Source of the DNA: Chitinophagaceae bacterium
GTDB taxonomy: Bacteria; Bacteroidota; Bacteroidia; Chitinophagales; Chitinophagaceae
Assembly: GCA_025929635.1 (NCBI GenBank)
Contig: JAICPX010000003.1
Coordinates: 1-36,767 of the forward strand
DNA: 36,767 nt
Direction: 5' to 3'
Shown here piece by piece: positions 18,208 through 29,148 of this stretch. The position numbers and the translations under genes were made by a program. The stretch's first letter is position 1. Each line of letters begins with the position of its first letter. The notes below the pieces were generated by a model that was not told where the DNA came from, made no database searches, and saw only the letters and a list, made by a program, of their open reading frames with translations.

Positions 18208-19500
18208 TTAAAATCCAGAAGCTTGCTGTTTATACACAAGACCATCTTTCATCACAAAAACTATTTTTGCAAAAACCTGTGAGTCTTTTAAAGGATCTCC
18301 ATCAACGGCTACTATGTCGGCAAGTTTACCCACTTCAATACTGCCTATTTGATCTTTCAGCCCTAAGAGTTCAGCAGCGCTTAAAGTGGCTGCTTTTATT
18401 GCTTCCATTGCCGGCATACCGGAATCGATCATATAAACAAATTCTCTCCAGTTTTGTCCATGTTTAAAAACTCCCGCATCTGTTCCGAATGCAATTTTTA
18501 CTCCTGCCTTGTATGCTTTTGCAAAAGTGAATTTTATTTGTGCGCCGATCACTCTTGCTTTTGCAGCAACTATTTCGGGATAGTAGCCAGCTTTCTTTGC
18601 CGAATCGGCAACAGATTCACCGGCTGTGATCGTGGGCACATACCATGTTCCGTATTTCTTAAAGAGTTCAATTGTTTCATCATCCATCAATGTACCATGT
18701 TCAATTGAATTTACCCCTGCACGAATCGCTCTTTTCATTCCTTCAGCCCCGTGTGCATGAGCCGCTACAGTAAACCCATAATCTTGTGCAGTCTCAACGA
18801 TCGCTTTTATTTCGGCTTCTGTGAATTGCGGATTCTGCCCGCTCTTAGCCATGCTCAACACGCCACCGGTAGCCGTTATTTTTATAAGATCAGAACCATC
18901 TTTGTAGCGCTGTCTTACCGCCTTCTTTCCATCTTCTTCGCTATTTACCACACCCACGTCAGGTCCGGGATCTCCCATCAGGTCTTTTCGATAGCCATTT
19001 GTTGGATCAGCGTGACCACCGGTTGTACCAATTGATTTACCTGATGTAAGAATTCTTGGACCCTTTACCTGTCCTTTGTTGATCGCATTGCGCAAAGAAA
19101 TATTTACACCGCTACCACCAAGATCTCTTACCGTGGTGAAACCAGCCATCAATGTTTTTTCTGCAAGCGGAACCGAGTTAAAAGCCAGGTCAGATGGATT
19201 CAATGTGAAGCGATCTAAATATGCAGTCGGGCTGGTTTCACCTTCCAGGTGAACATGACAGTCAATCCAGCCGGGCGTGACCGTTTTGGTTTTAAGATCG
19301 ATCGTTTTATCATTTGTGCCAGCCTTGCTAAAACCATTTTCAATTGCAATAATTTTATTTTTCTCCACTACGATGGTCATGTTCTTCTTTGGTTCGTTTG
19401 AAACGCCATCTATTAAAGTACCGCACCAGATATGTGTTTTTTGTGAAAATAGATTGAATCCAATCAGGCTAAGGAGCAAAACAAAAAATGACTTTCTCAT
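18208..19500 (-). CDS. Secreted metal-dependent amidohydrolase (imidazolonepropionase/prolidase-like)
   Basis: 430 aa; signal peptide, TPGWIDCHVHLEG, GFTTVRDLGG, AAHAHG, SIEHGTLMDD, FGTDAG. Confidence 0.92.
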   Translation of the reverse strand: MRKSFFVLLLSLIGFNLFSQKTHIWCGTLIDGVSNEPKKNMTIVVEKNKIIAIENGFSKAGTNDKTIDLKTKTVTPGWIDCHVHLEGETSPTAYLDRFTLNPSDLAFNSVPLAEKTLMAGFTTVRDLGGSGVNISLRNAINKGQVKGPRILTSGKSIGTTGGHADPTNGYRKDLMGDPGPDVGVVNSEEDGKKAVRQRYKDGSDLIKITATGGVLSMAKSGQNPQFTEAEIKAIVETAQDYGFTVAAHAHGAEGMKRAIRAGVNSIEHGTLMDDETIELFKKYGTWYVPTITAGESVADSAKKAGYYPEIVAAKARVIGAQIKFTFAKAYKAGVKIAFGTDAGVFKHGQNWREFVYMIDSGMPAMEAIKAATLSAAELLGLKDQIGSIEVGKLADIVAVDGDPLKDSQVFAKIVFVMKDGLVYKQQASGF

Positions 19501-20160
19501 ATTTATTAATTGATGAAGTAATAAATATAAGAAAAGAAAGGTTGAATCCGGATAGATTGATTGCTTTTAAGCACCGGGCAATTCTGAAAGTAAAGACCTT
19601 TCGCACAGGAATTTTTTGACAATAGTTAAATTCCAGTCTATTTATATATTCGAATCCATTTTCTGCAAAGAAGGCAATCATTTCTTCATTATTCAACATT
19701 GTTAGATCACAAAAGCCATGTAATTTGCCCCGGGGCCTCTTTGATAATGCTTCATCAACGTAAAGGTTCCCACCGGTTTTTAATTTCTTTTTAACGTCTG
19801 CAGGCATTTCAGTCTGATAAGTAAACTCATGAAAGCTGTTAATAATAATGAGTTTGTCAAATGTGTTTTCAGGAAGTGATGTTGATCTCACATCCCCAGG
19901 TACAAGTTCATAGATGCACGACATCGGTTTACCCCGGAGTTTTGCGCAATAATTCCAGGCAAAATCTGTATGCGCTCAATTACATTTTGTTGTATCAACG
20001 TCTTCCAAATAAAAACTGATGCCAGCTGTCGCTGCGGCACAAGCAGGTTCCCAATCGCCACAACGGGCACCAACACCCGCCACGGATTGCACCGCTTTTA
20101 ATTGGTAAAAATCCAGTTCAAGCTGTTTGATCCTGAATAAATGAGCCAGGAAAGATCCGC
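19469..20160 (-). pseudogene. Class I SAM-dependent methyltransferase remnant, interrupted by an in-frame TGA
   Basis: Frame of ORF 19469..19924 continues upstream through TGA at 19976-19978 as LFRIKQLELDFYQLKAVQSVAGVGARCGDWEPACAAATAGISFYLEDVDTTKCN*AHTDFAWNYCAKLRGKPMSCIYELVPGD. Confidence 0.7.
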
Positions 20161-20417
20161 ACTCCCTTTAAAAAGTTTGCATTTTTTGGGCAGTGCCTGT
20201 GTAAAAAAGAAAATGAAAGCTGCGATGAAAGCGGGTTTGCTTGATATGAAATAATAGTTTTGGTTTTTTTCCACAATCCTGAGGTTTGGGTTTTTCAATA
20301 ACGGAAAATCCGCTTAGTTTTGCATGACCTCCCGGATATATTTCCTTCCGCTTGGTCAAAATGTAGTGGCTGACTGATCTCACAGAAAATTTATTGTTTA
20401 ATAGAATTGGCGCAGTA

Positions 20418-20434
20418 TCCCGACTGAGTCGGGA
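20418..20434. repeat. Perfect palindrome tcccgact-g-agtcggga in pyrG leader
   Basis: Directly visible, 39 nt before pyrG ATG. Confidence 0.75.
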
Positions 20435-20469
20435 TCTGGCAAATAATATTTTTTAAAAAAGGAACTTAA

Positions 20470-22122
<1,653 letters not shown>

Positions 22123-22125
22123 TCG

Positions 22126-22178
22126 GTCAGCAGTCTGCAGCCGACAGTCCCCAGGCCGGCAACCGGCAGTCCGCAGCT
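22126..22178. repeat. Left arm of long inverted repeat flanking a small ORF
   Basis: Contains gccggcaaccggcagtcc (22155-22172), exact reverse complement of 22445-22462. Confidence 0.85.
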
Positions 22179-22193
22179 GTCATTTAACGCAGC

Positions 22194-22421
22194 GTGCACA
22201 CACATTGCCGAAGCGTTCAGAAAAAGAAAATATCCGCGCATTTTCCAAGTAAGCTATCAGACTCCGACGCCGGAAACACCAGGACAGATGTATGGTTGGA
22301 TCTTTCATTTTCCTGCAGGTATAATTGTGACTTCGAATACCTGGAATTAACAAATGATCAGCAGGATGAAGTTGGGCGATTGATTTGGAATATCATTAAG
22401 AACCCAGAAAAATACCTGTAA
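22194..22421 (+). CDS. Small hypothetical ORF (75 aa, GTG start) enclosed by inverted repeat
   Basis: Open frame only; no family recognised. Confidence 0.25.
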   Translation: MHTHCRSVQKKKISAHFPSKLSDSDAGNTRTDVWLDLSFSCRYNCDFEYLELTNDQQDEVGRLIWNIIKNPEKYL

Positions 22422-22430
22422 ACAGATTCG

Positions 22431-22483
22431 CGCTTCCCGACTCGGGACTGCCGGTTGCCGGCTGACTGCCGACTGCAGATTGA
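22431..22483. repeat. Right arm of the inverted repeat
   Basis: Contains ggactgccggttgccggc (22445-22462). Confidence 0.85.
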
Positions 22484-22489
22484 AACACC

Positions 22490-22497
22490 TATCTTTG
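22490..22497 (+). promoter_or_regulatory. Candidate -7 element TATCTTTG of yidC
   Basis: TAnnTTTG match 22 nt before ATG; no clear -33 box. Confidence 0.45.
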
Positions 22498-22519
22498 CCC
22501 ACTCCAAATTTTTGAGTAC

Positions 22520-24370
22520 ATGAAGTTTGATCGCAACACCGTCATAGGGTTCGTATTATTAGCACTGCTGTTTTTCGGCCTTTTTTATTTTAATAGCCAG
22601 GAGCAGCAAAGATTGGCGAAGAACAATGAGATTGAAAGGAAAAATAAGGCGATGCAGGCGGATTCAATTGCAAAAGCTAACCAATCAAAACCAAAGATTG
22701 ACACCACAAATCGTCCTGAGCAAGTCCAGGCCCCTATTGCAGCCGGACAATTCCAAAAAGCAAAAACCGGTACTGAAAAAATTGATACACTTGAAAACGA
22801 TCTTGTAAAAATTGGATTTACCAACAAAGGCGGACAGATAAAATGGGTTGAACTTAAGAAATTCAAAAACCAGGATCAGCAACTGGTAAAGCTGGCATCA
22901 AGTCCTTTTGATAAGATCGACTATAAAATAAAAGGCGATTCAGGACAAGGAACCAGCAACATCACGGATTTTTATTTTACTACAGCGAACATAAGCAAAG
23001 CCGATTCGGCTCAAAGGATCAGTTTCACCCTGGGTGATAGCCTGGGCCGGGCAATTACTCATGAATTCATCTTAAAAAAAGATGAATACATGATCGATTT
23101 CAATATCAGGGCGGCCAGAGCAAATAGTTTTTTTGACAATGAAACACTAAACCTGCAATGGCAATACAGGGCGATGAAGCAGGAACAGGACATGTCATAT
23201 GAAAGAACGAATTCTCAAATGGGGTATGTGATGGATGATGAGTTTGATTACTTCACTATTGGTCGTCGTAATGAAGTCAGGTTCGATAAACCCGTTGAAT
23301 GGGTGGCGATGCGTCAACGTTTTTTCAATGGAATATTAGTAGCAAAGGATAATTTTTCCGGTGGAATAATAAATTGGACATCCCCGAATGATTCAATTAC
23401 TGTAGTGCAATCAACAGCGGGTTTGCAACATGCGATAAAAGGTGAAGATGTCACCATTCCTTTATCGGTATATTATGGCCCAAGTGATTTTCGCATTTTG
23501 AAAACCTATGATAAACAAATGGGAAAGCTGGTGAATCTTGGCCAGGGTATCTATGCTTTCGTCAGGCCGATTAACAAATTTATCGTTTTGCCTGTATTCG
23601 ATTTTTTCAGCAATCTTGTTGGTAGTTATGGCATTGCCATCCTGTTGCTCACCTTTGTGATCAGGTTATTGATCTCTCCGCTTACTTATACGAGTTATCT
23701 GAGTGGTGCTAAGATGAAGGTGCTTCGGCCGGAGATCGAAAAGTTAAGAGCGAAATTTGGAACTGATCAGCAGGCAATGAGCATGGAACAGATGAAACTT
23801 TTCAGGGAGGCGGGGGTAAATCCATTAGGTGGTTGTATCCCGGCATTGCTACAGATCCCGATCTTCTTTGCATTGTATAGTTTCTTTAATTCCTACGTTG
23901 ATTTACGGGGAGAGAACTTCTTGTGGGCTAAGGACCTGTCTGCGTATGATGCAATTGTTACGTTTGGAGATATACCTATAATAAGCTCAATCTATGGTAA
24001 TCATGTTAGTTTGTTTACAATCACTGCATGTCTCACCAGCTTTCTTATTTCAATTTACAGTATGAGCATGACACCGGATCAAAGTAACCCGGTATTAAAA
24101 TACATGCCGTATATCTTCCCGATATTCCTGTTGTTTATTTTTAACAGCTTGCCCGCTGCCCTCACCTGGTACTATACAGTATCCAATCTCGTTACCCTGG
24201 TTCTTCAGTTTGTGATATTGAATTATATCATCGACCATGATAAGATCCTGGCAAAAATGGAAGAAAACAGGAAAAAGCCAAAAGCAAAATCAAAATGGCA
24301 GGAGCGCTTTGAGCAAATGCAGGAGCAGCAAAAAAAACTCAAAGAAATGCAAGCCAAAGGCAAGCGTTGA
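22520..24370 (+). CDS. yidC: Membrane protein insertase YidC
   Basis: 616 aa; N-terminal TM, periplasmic domain, YGIAILLLTFVIRLLISPLTY, NPLGGCIPALLQIPIFFALY. Confidence 0.96.
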   Translation: MKFDRNTVIGFVLLALLFFGLFYFNSQEQQRLAKNNEIERKNKAMQADSIAKANQSKPKIDTTNRPEQVQAPIAAGQFQKAKTGTEKIDTLENDLVKIGFTNKGGQIKWVELKKFKNQDQQLVKLASSPFDKIDYKIKGDSGQGTSNITDFYFTTANISKADSAQRISFTLGDSLGRAITHEFILKKDEYMIDFNIRAARANSFFDNETLNLQWQYRAMKQEQDMSYERTNSQMGYVMDDEFDYFTIGRRNEVRFDKPVEWVAMRQRFFNGILVAKDNFSGGIINWTSPNDSITVVQSTAGLQHAIKGEDVTIPLSVYYGPSDFRILKTYDKQMGKLVNLGQGIYAFVRPINKFIVLPVFDFFSNLVGSYGIAILLLTFVIRLLISPLTYTSYLSGAKMKVLRPEIEKLRAKFGTDQQAMSMEQMKLFREAGVNPLGGCIPALLQIPIFFALYSFFNSYVDLRGENFLWAKDLSAYDAIVTFGDIPIISSIYGNHVSLFTITACLTSFLISIYSMSMTPDQSNPVLKYMPYIFPIFLLFIFNSLPAALTWYYTVSNLVTLVLQFVILNYIIDHDKILAKMEENRKKPKAKSKWQERFEQMQEQQKKLKEMQAKGKR

Positions 24371-24461
24371 TTTGTTAAATCAATTTATTTGTTAACAAGC
24401 CTTTACAAACCGGTACAACTATTTGGTTAACTTGGCACGTCTTTTTAGTACTTTTAAACCA

Positions 24462-25127
24462 ATGAAAAAGATCAAATCGTTTGTTGCTATAGCAGGCCTT
24501 TTATGGGTAGTTAATGGACATGCCCAGAAAAGGATCACTGAAGGGACTATTTCCTATGATATTGTTGTGCAGACAGGTAATGATAATCCATCTATTGCCG
24601 ATATGTTCAACGGTGCTACCAGTATTGTTTATTTAAAAGGGTATCAAACAAGATTTGAACGGGTGAGTTCATTGGGAGTGGAGTCAACTATTGTTGATGG
24701 AAAAACCGGGAACATTACGGTATTGAAAGAATATGGCGAGCAGAAATATATGATCACGATGACGCCTCAGAACTGGAAAGAGGCGAACAGGAAGTATGAA
24801 GGAATTGTTTTTAAGTATGAAGAGGAGTATAAAACAATTGCTGATTACAAATGCCAAAAGGCAATTGGCACCATGAAAGACGGGACTTCCATCACTGTTT
24901 ATTTTACAAAGGACCTGGTTGCCAATAACAGGGAATTTGAATATGCGTATAAATCTCTGCCCGGCCTTGCAATGGAATTTGAAACCACGATCGGGAATTT
25001 GAAAGTAACCTATACGGTTTCAAAGATCAATTTTGGTATCGTCCCTGCAACAAAATTTGAACTTCCCAAATCAGGATTCAGAGTGATGACCTATGAAGAG
25101 AGTAATGCGGCGGCAAAAAATCAATGA
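24462..25127 (+). CDS. GLPGLI-family-like secreted protein
   Basis: Signal peptide, TEGTISYDIVVQ...YKSLPGLAMEFE pattern. Confidence 0.7.
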   Translation: MKKIKSFVAIAGLLWVVNGHAQKRITEGTISYDIVVQTGNDNPSIADMFNGATSIVYLKGYQTRFERVSSLGVESTIVDGKTGNITVLKEYGEQKYMITMTPQNWKEANRKYEGIVFKYEEEYKTIADYKCQKAIGTMKDGTSITVYFTKDLVANNREFEYAYKSLPGLAMEFETTIGNLKVTYTVSKINFGIVPATKFELPKSGFRVMTYEESNAAAKNQ

Positions 25128-25130
25128 TGA

Positions 25131-25484
25131 TTAATTCTTATTCAGTTGAGGTACGCCAACAGTCAGCTTAATTTTTTGTGGAATAATTGTCTTGACGGGT
25201 AATATGTAAGTCATATTACCTTTTTGATAAGTCACAAGTGAGTTGCGCGTAAAAGAATTAAGATCTTTTTTCTGACTGATAATTTGGCTACCGCGATATT
25301 GATAACCCGATTTTAAAGTAAACTTGCCCGGAGTAATAGTGGGTCTGGAATTCAATAAGGAACTTTTCTTTTTTGATTTGCCATCACCCAGTGTAGCAAA
25401 TGCGGCAACTGACAAGCCAACTAAAAACAATGTTGTCAGCTTTCTCGTCAGCATTTTTTTGAGTATAGTCTTGTAGGTCTTCAT
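25131..25484 (-). CDS. Small secreted hypothetical protein
   Basis: 117 aa ORF with N-terminal signal-like segment. Confidence 0.5.
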   Translation of the reverse strand: MKTYKTILKKMLTRKLTTLFLVGLSVAAFATLGDGKSKKKSSLLNSRPTITPGKFTLKSGYQYRGSQIISQKKDLNSFTRNSLVTYQKGNMTYILPVKTIIPQKIKLTVGVPQLNKN

Positions 25485-25630
25485 CCTTCAGCAAATTTAA
25501 AAACAAAAATATTCATAAAACAAACCGTCTATCCACAATTTTTACATTTGTTTAACGCAGAAAACAGGAAAAAGTTATTAAAAGTTGCCGGTTTTTTCAA
25601 AAATCCATAACTTGACTAAACTTCCGAACC

Positions 25631-27052
25631 ATGAAAGAAAATCCACTCCGGAAAAACGACAGTGAATTGCAGGAAATCCTCAAGCGGTACGACAATCTCA
25701 AAAAAGGTCGGGGTCAGTCTTATATTGACGAGGAGTCTTTCGAAAAAATCATAGATTATTTTGATGAAAAGGAGGATATCGGAAGCGCCCTGGAGGCAGC
25801 CGAAAAAGGGGCTGAGCAATACCCTTTTTCTTCAGCCATGGTCATTAGGAGGGCGGATCTCCTGATTGCCACCCATAAATATCGCGAAGCGCTGGATCTC
25901 CTGGATCATGCAGCCCTGCTAGATAGCGGTGACATCAATGTTTACATTTTAAAAACAGACGCATACCTGGCGCTTGATAAGCAGGAAAAGGCGGTTGAAA
26001 TTCTTGAGCAGGCACTGGCGCTGTTTACCGGTGAAGAAAGAATTTCGCTGTTGTTTGAGCTTGCCGATGTGTATGACGATTACCAGGAGTTTGAAAAAGT
26101 ATTTGATTGCTTAAAATTGATACTTGAGGACGATCCAAATAATGAAGAAGCCCTTTATAAGATTTGTTTTTGGACAGACTTTACGGGGAGAAATGAGGAA
26201 AGTATTAAACTTCATCAAAAGATCATCGATGACTTCCCGTATAATGATCTCGCATGGTTTAATCTCGGGGCTGCTTACCAGGGAATAAAATTGTACGAAA
26301 AGGCGCTTGATGCGTATCATTATGCTGTTGCAATAAACGAAAAATTCGACTATGCTTATCGGAATATGGGGGATGCCTACATCCGGTTAAAAAAGTATAA
26401 AGAAGCGATCGAGGTTTTACAAAAGGTACTTGAGCTTACCAAACCAGAAGCACTCATTTACGAAGCGCTTGGCTATTGCTATGATAAGCTTCATAATAAC
26501 GGGCAAGCAAGATTTTATTACCGAAAGGCTTCACATATTTCTCCCGACGATAGCAAGCTTTATTATAAAATAGCGTGTACCTACTTTAACGAAGGCGAGT
26601 GGGAAAGTGCAGCAAAACAGCTTGAAACGGCTTTGAGAATCCACCGGCACCAGGCTGAGTATAATTTACTCATGGGTGAATGCAAAATACAGCAAGGATT
26701 TTATAAAGATGCTATTCATTATTTTTCTGCAGTAGTTAGTCAAAGCCCGAGGAATAAAAGAGGATGGGAGGCGCTGGTAAGATGTCTTTATTTTGGCAAA
26801 TATTATGACGAAGCAAGAGAGCAAGTTGTTGCTGCGATCAAAATATTTAATGCACAACCGATATTTGTTTACTATTTAAGCGCTATACTTTTTGCTCTTG
26901 GAAAAACAAAAGAAGGCATTCTGCAATTAGAGAATGCAATGTCGAAATCACCAAAGCTGGTAAAAAGGTTTGTTGAACTAAATCCAGCTATTCTCCAAAA
27001 TCATCATGTGGTGGATGTGATCTCCAAATTCAAGAGAAAGCGCTCAATTTAA
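25631..27052 (+). CDS. Tetratricopeptide repeat protein
   Basis: 473 aa with multiple TPR units (NLGAAYQGIKLYEKALDAYHYAVAINEKFDYAYRNMGDAYIRLKKYKEAI). Confidence 0.92.
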   Translation: MKENPLRKNDSELQEILKRYDNLKKGRGQSYIDEESFEKIIDYFDEKEDIGSALEAAEKGAEQYPFSSAMVIRRADLLIATHKYREALDLLDHAALLDSGDINVYILKTDAYLALDKQEKAVEILEQALALFTGEERISLLFELADVYDDYQEFEKVFDCLKLILEDDPNNEEALYKICFWTDFTGRNEESIKLHQKIIDDFPYNDLAWFNLGAAYQGIKLYEKALDAYHYAVAINEKFDYAYRNMGDAYIRLKKYKEAIEVLQKVLELTKPEALIYEALGYCYDKLHNNGQARFYYRKASHISPDDSKLYYKIACTYFNEGEWESAAKQLETALRIHRHQAEYNLLMGECKIQQGFYKDAIHYFSAVVSQSPRNKRGWEALVRCLYFGKYYDEAREQVVAAIKIFNAQPIFVYYLSAILFALGKTKEGILQLENAMSKSPKLVKRFVELNPAILQNHHVVDVISKFKRKRSI

Positions 27053-27172
27053 CACGATTTATCTTTTGTATCTGGTAACCTTGCGCTGACACACTCTGGG
27101 CATTCTTTCCTATTTTTGCCGCCATTGCAACAGAGCTGGCCAACGCAGAATTGCTAGTCAATATAATCAACT

Positions 27173-27943
27173 ATGAATTTCAACTTAAATAACATTCCTG
27201 ACCGCAATCAGAAGCCACGGACGTTCGGATTGACAATGGTCATGGATAAAGGACTTAGTATAAATGAAGCAAAGAATTTTTTAAGTGTCTCTCATCCTCA
27301 TGTTGATATAGTGAAGCTTGGTTTCGGTACATCCTTCGTGACACCGAATCTTAAAGAGAAGATCGAGGTATACCAATCCTATGACATACCTGTGTATTTT
27401 GGCGGCACCTTGTTTGAAGCATTCCTGATAAGAAATCAGTTTGAGGATTATATAGCCGTTTGCAAAAAGTACGGGATCAGTTATATGGAGGTTAGTGATG
27501 GCTCGATCACGATTCCTCATTCGGAGAAGTGCGGCTATATAGAAAAACTAACTCAATATGGAACTGTGTTAAGCGAAGTGGGTAGTAAAGACGCGGAGCA
27601 TATCATCCCGCCGTATAAATGGATCGAATTAATGCGTGCTGAATTAAATGCAGGAGCCTCATATGTTATTGCGGAAGCAAGAGAGGCTGGTAATGTTGGT
27701 ATTTACCGGGGTAGCGGAGAGGTGAGAGAAGGATTGGTGCAGGAAATATTGACGCAAATACCCGCTGAAAAGATCATTTGGGAAGCACCGCAAAAAGCAC
27801 AGCAACTGTATTTTATTGAACTGATCGGTTGTAATGTAAACCTTGGAAATATAGCGCCAACGGAAATGTTGCCTCTCGAAGCAATGCGGGTTGGACTTCG
27901 TGGTGACACTTTTCATTTATTCCTGAATAAAGAAGAAGCCTGA
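27173..27943 (+). CDS. comA: Phosphosulfolactate synthase (ComA) family
   Basis: 256 aa; GLTMVMDKGLSINEAKNFL, VDIVKLGFGTSFV, GGTLFEAF, SDGSITIP, NVNLGNIAPTEMLPLEAMRVGLRGDT. Confidence 0.88.
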   Translation: MNFNLNNIPDRNQKPRTFGLTMVMDKGLSINEAKNFLSVSHPHVDIVKLGFGTSFVTPNLKEKIEVYQSYDIPVYFGGTLFEAFLIRNQFEDYIAVCKKYGISYMEVSDGSITIPHSEKCGYIEKLTQYGTVLSEVGSKDAEHIIPPYKWIELMRAELNAGASYVIAEAREAGNVGIYRGSGEVREGLVQEILTQIPAEKIIWEAPQKAQQLYFIELIGCNVNLGNIAPTEMLPLEAMRVGLRGDTFHLFLNKEEA

Positions 27944-28695
27944 TGCGATTGTTTGGTTTGATCGGATATCCTTTATCACATTCTTTTTCAAAAAAATATT
28001 TCACAGAAAAATTTGAAAAAGAAGGGTGGCGTGATTGTGTTTACGAGAATTTCCCGATCGCGTCCATTGATGAACTGAAAAAGATACTTGCGCAGCCTGG
28101 CCTGGAAGGATTGAATGTGACAATTCCTTATAAAGAAAAGGTCATTTCTTTTCTTCACCAGCCTTCACCTGTAGTAAAAAAAATAAAGGCTTGTAATTGC
28201 ATCAAAATCCAGAATGGAAAACTTTACGGATACAATACTGACATTGCCGGGTTTGAAAAATCATTAAAAAAGAATTGGAACCCATTTCTTCAATCGCATG
28301 CGCTTATCCTGGGGACCGGCGGATCGGCAAAGGCGGTGAAATATGTATTTGATAAATTCGATATCAAATACAAATATGTGTCCCGTAAGCCATCCGCTGA
28401 CAGTTTTTCTTATGAGCAACTGACCAAAGCAATCATTGCAAAATACAAACTGATAGTGAATACCACGCCTTTAGGAATGTTCCCAAACATTGTAGAAGCT
28501 CCACCGATCCCTTACGAGTTCCTTACGTCCGAACATTTTCTGTTTGATCTTATTTACAATCCCGCCAAAACACTTTTCTTGAAAAAAGGAGAGGAATATG
28601 GAGCATTTATCCAGAACGGGTATGATATGCTTGTGGAACAGGCAGAAGTGAACTGGGAAATATGGAATAAGGACGAAGCGCCTACAGACCTTTGA
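27943..28695 (+). CDS. aroE: Shikimate dehydrogenase
   Basis: 250 aa; LFGLIGYPLSHSFSKKYF, GLNVTIPYKEKV, LGTGGSAKAV; TGATG overlap with comA. Confidence 0.94.
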   Translation: MRLFGLIGYPLSHSFSKKYFTEKFEKEGWRDCVYENFPIASIDELKKILAQPGLEGLNVTIPYKEKVISFLHQPSPVVKKIKACNCIKIQNGKLYGYNTDIAGFEKSLKKNWNPFLQSHALILGTGGSAKAVKYVFDKFDIKYKYVSRKPSADSFSYEQLTKAIIAKYKLIVNTTPLGMFPNIVEAPPIPYEFLTSEHFLFDLIYNPAKTLFLKKGEEYGAFIQNGYDMLVEQAEVNWEIWNKDEAPTDL

Positions 28696-29119
28696 TCTTA
28701 TTCTTTGCCTCTTCCGGTATTGTTGCCAGCTTTTTTTGATCGTAGTCATAACAAACCATCCAGGTTTTGGCTAATGCAACGGGTACCATCTCACCGGTTG
28801 AAGATTTTTTTTCAAGTTTGTAGAAAAGGTCAAATGCAACTTTTGTTATTTCTCCAATTGCAATAGAAGAAATGATCTCATCCCCATAGTACGTTTGATT
28901 TTTGTACTCTATTGCCACATCACTCATAATAGTTCCAACGCCACCAAAATTCAATTCATCATAACCGCAATGTTTAAAGAATTGGGCTCTTGTTTCATGT
29001 ACAATAGAGAGAATGGTGTCATTCCCGACATGTCCGCCAAAATTAATATCCGTGATTCTTACAGGAATTCTGGTAGTAAAGCAAAACTTAGCTGGCAACT
29101 CAATTTTTATTCGTGCCAT
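28682..29119 (-). CDS. Acyl-CoA thioesterase (hot-dog fold)
   Basis: MARIKIELPAKFCFTTRIPVRITDINFGGHVGNDTILSIVHETRAQF; ORF extends to 29134. Confidence 0.85.
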   Translation of the reverse strand: MARIKIELPAKFCFTTRIPVRITDINFGGHVGNDTILSIVHETRAQFFKHCGYDELNFGGVGTIMSDVAIEYKNQTYYGDEIISSIAIGEITKVAFDLFYKLEKKSSTGEMVPVALAKTWMVCYDYDQKKLATIPEEAKNKIKGL

Positions 29120-29148
29120 TTTACTTCTTTGCAATAAATGTAATGAAA

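Noticed and set aside
20098-20298. 66-aa minus ORF (MKNPNLRIVEKNQNYYF...) as N-terminus of the methyltransferase
   Set aside because: It is in a different frame from the motif I region; continuity would need a frameshift I cannot place convincingly
28682-28695. Convergent overlap of aroE and thioesterase stops as unusual
   Set aside because: 14-nt tail-to-tail overlaps are common in compact bacterial genomes
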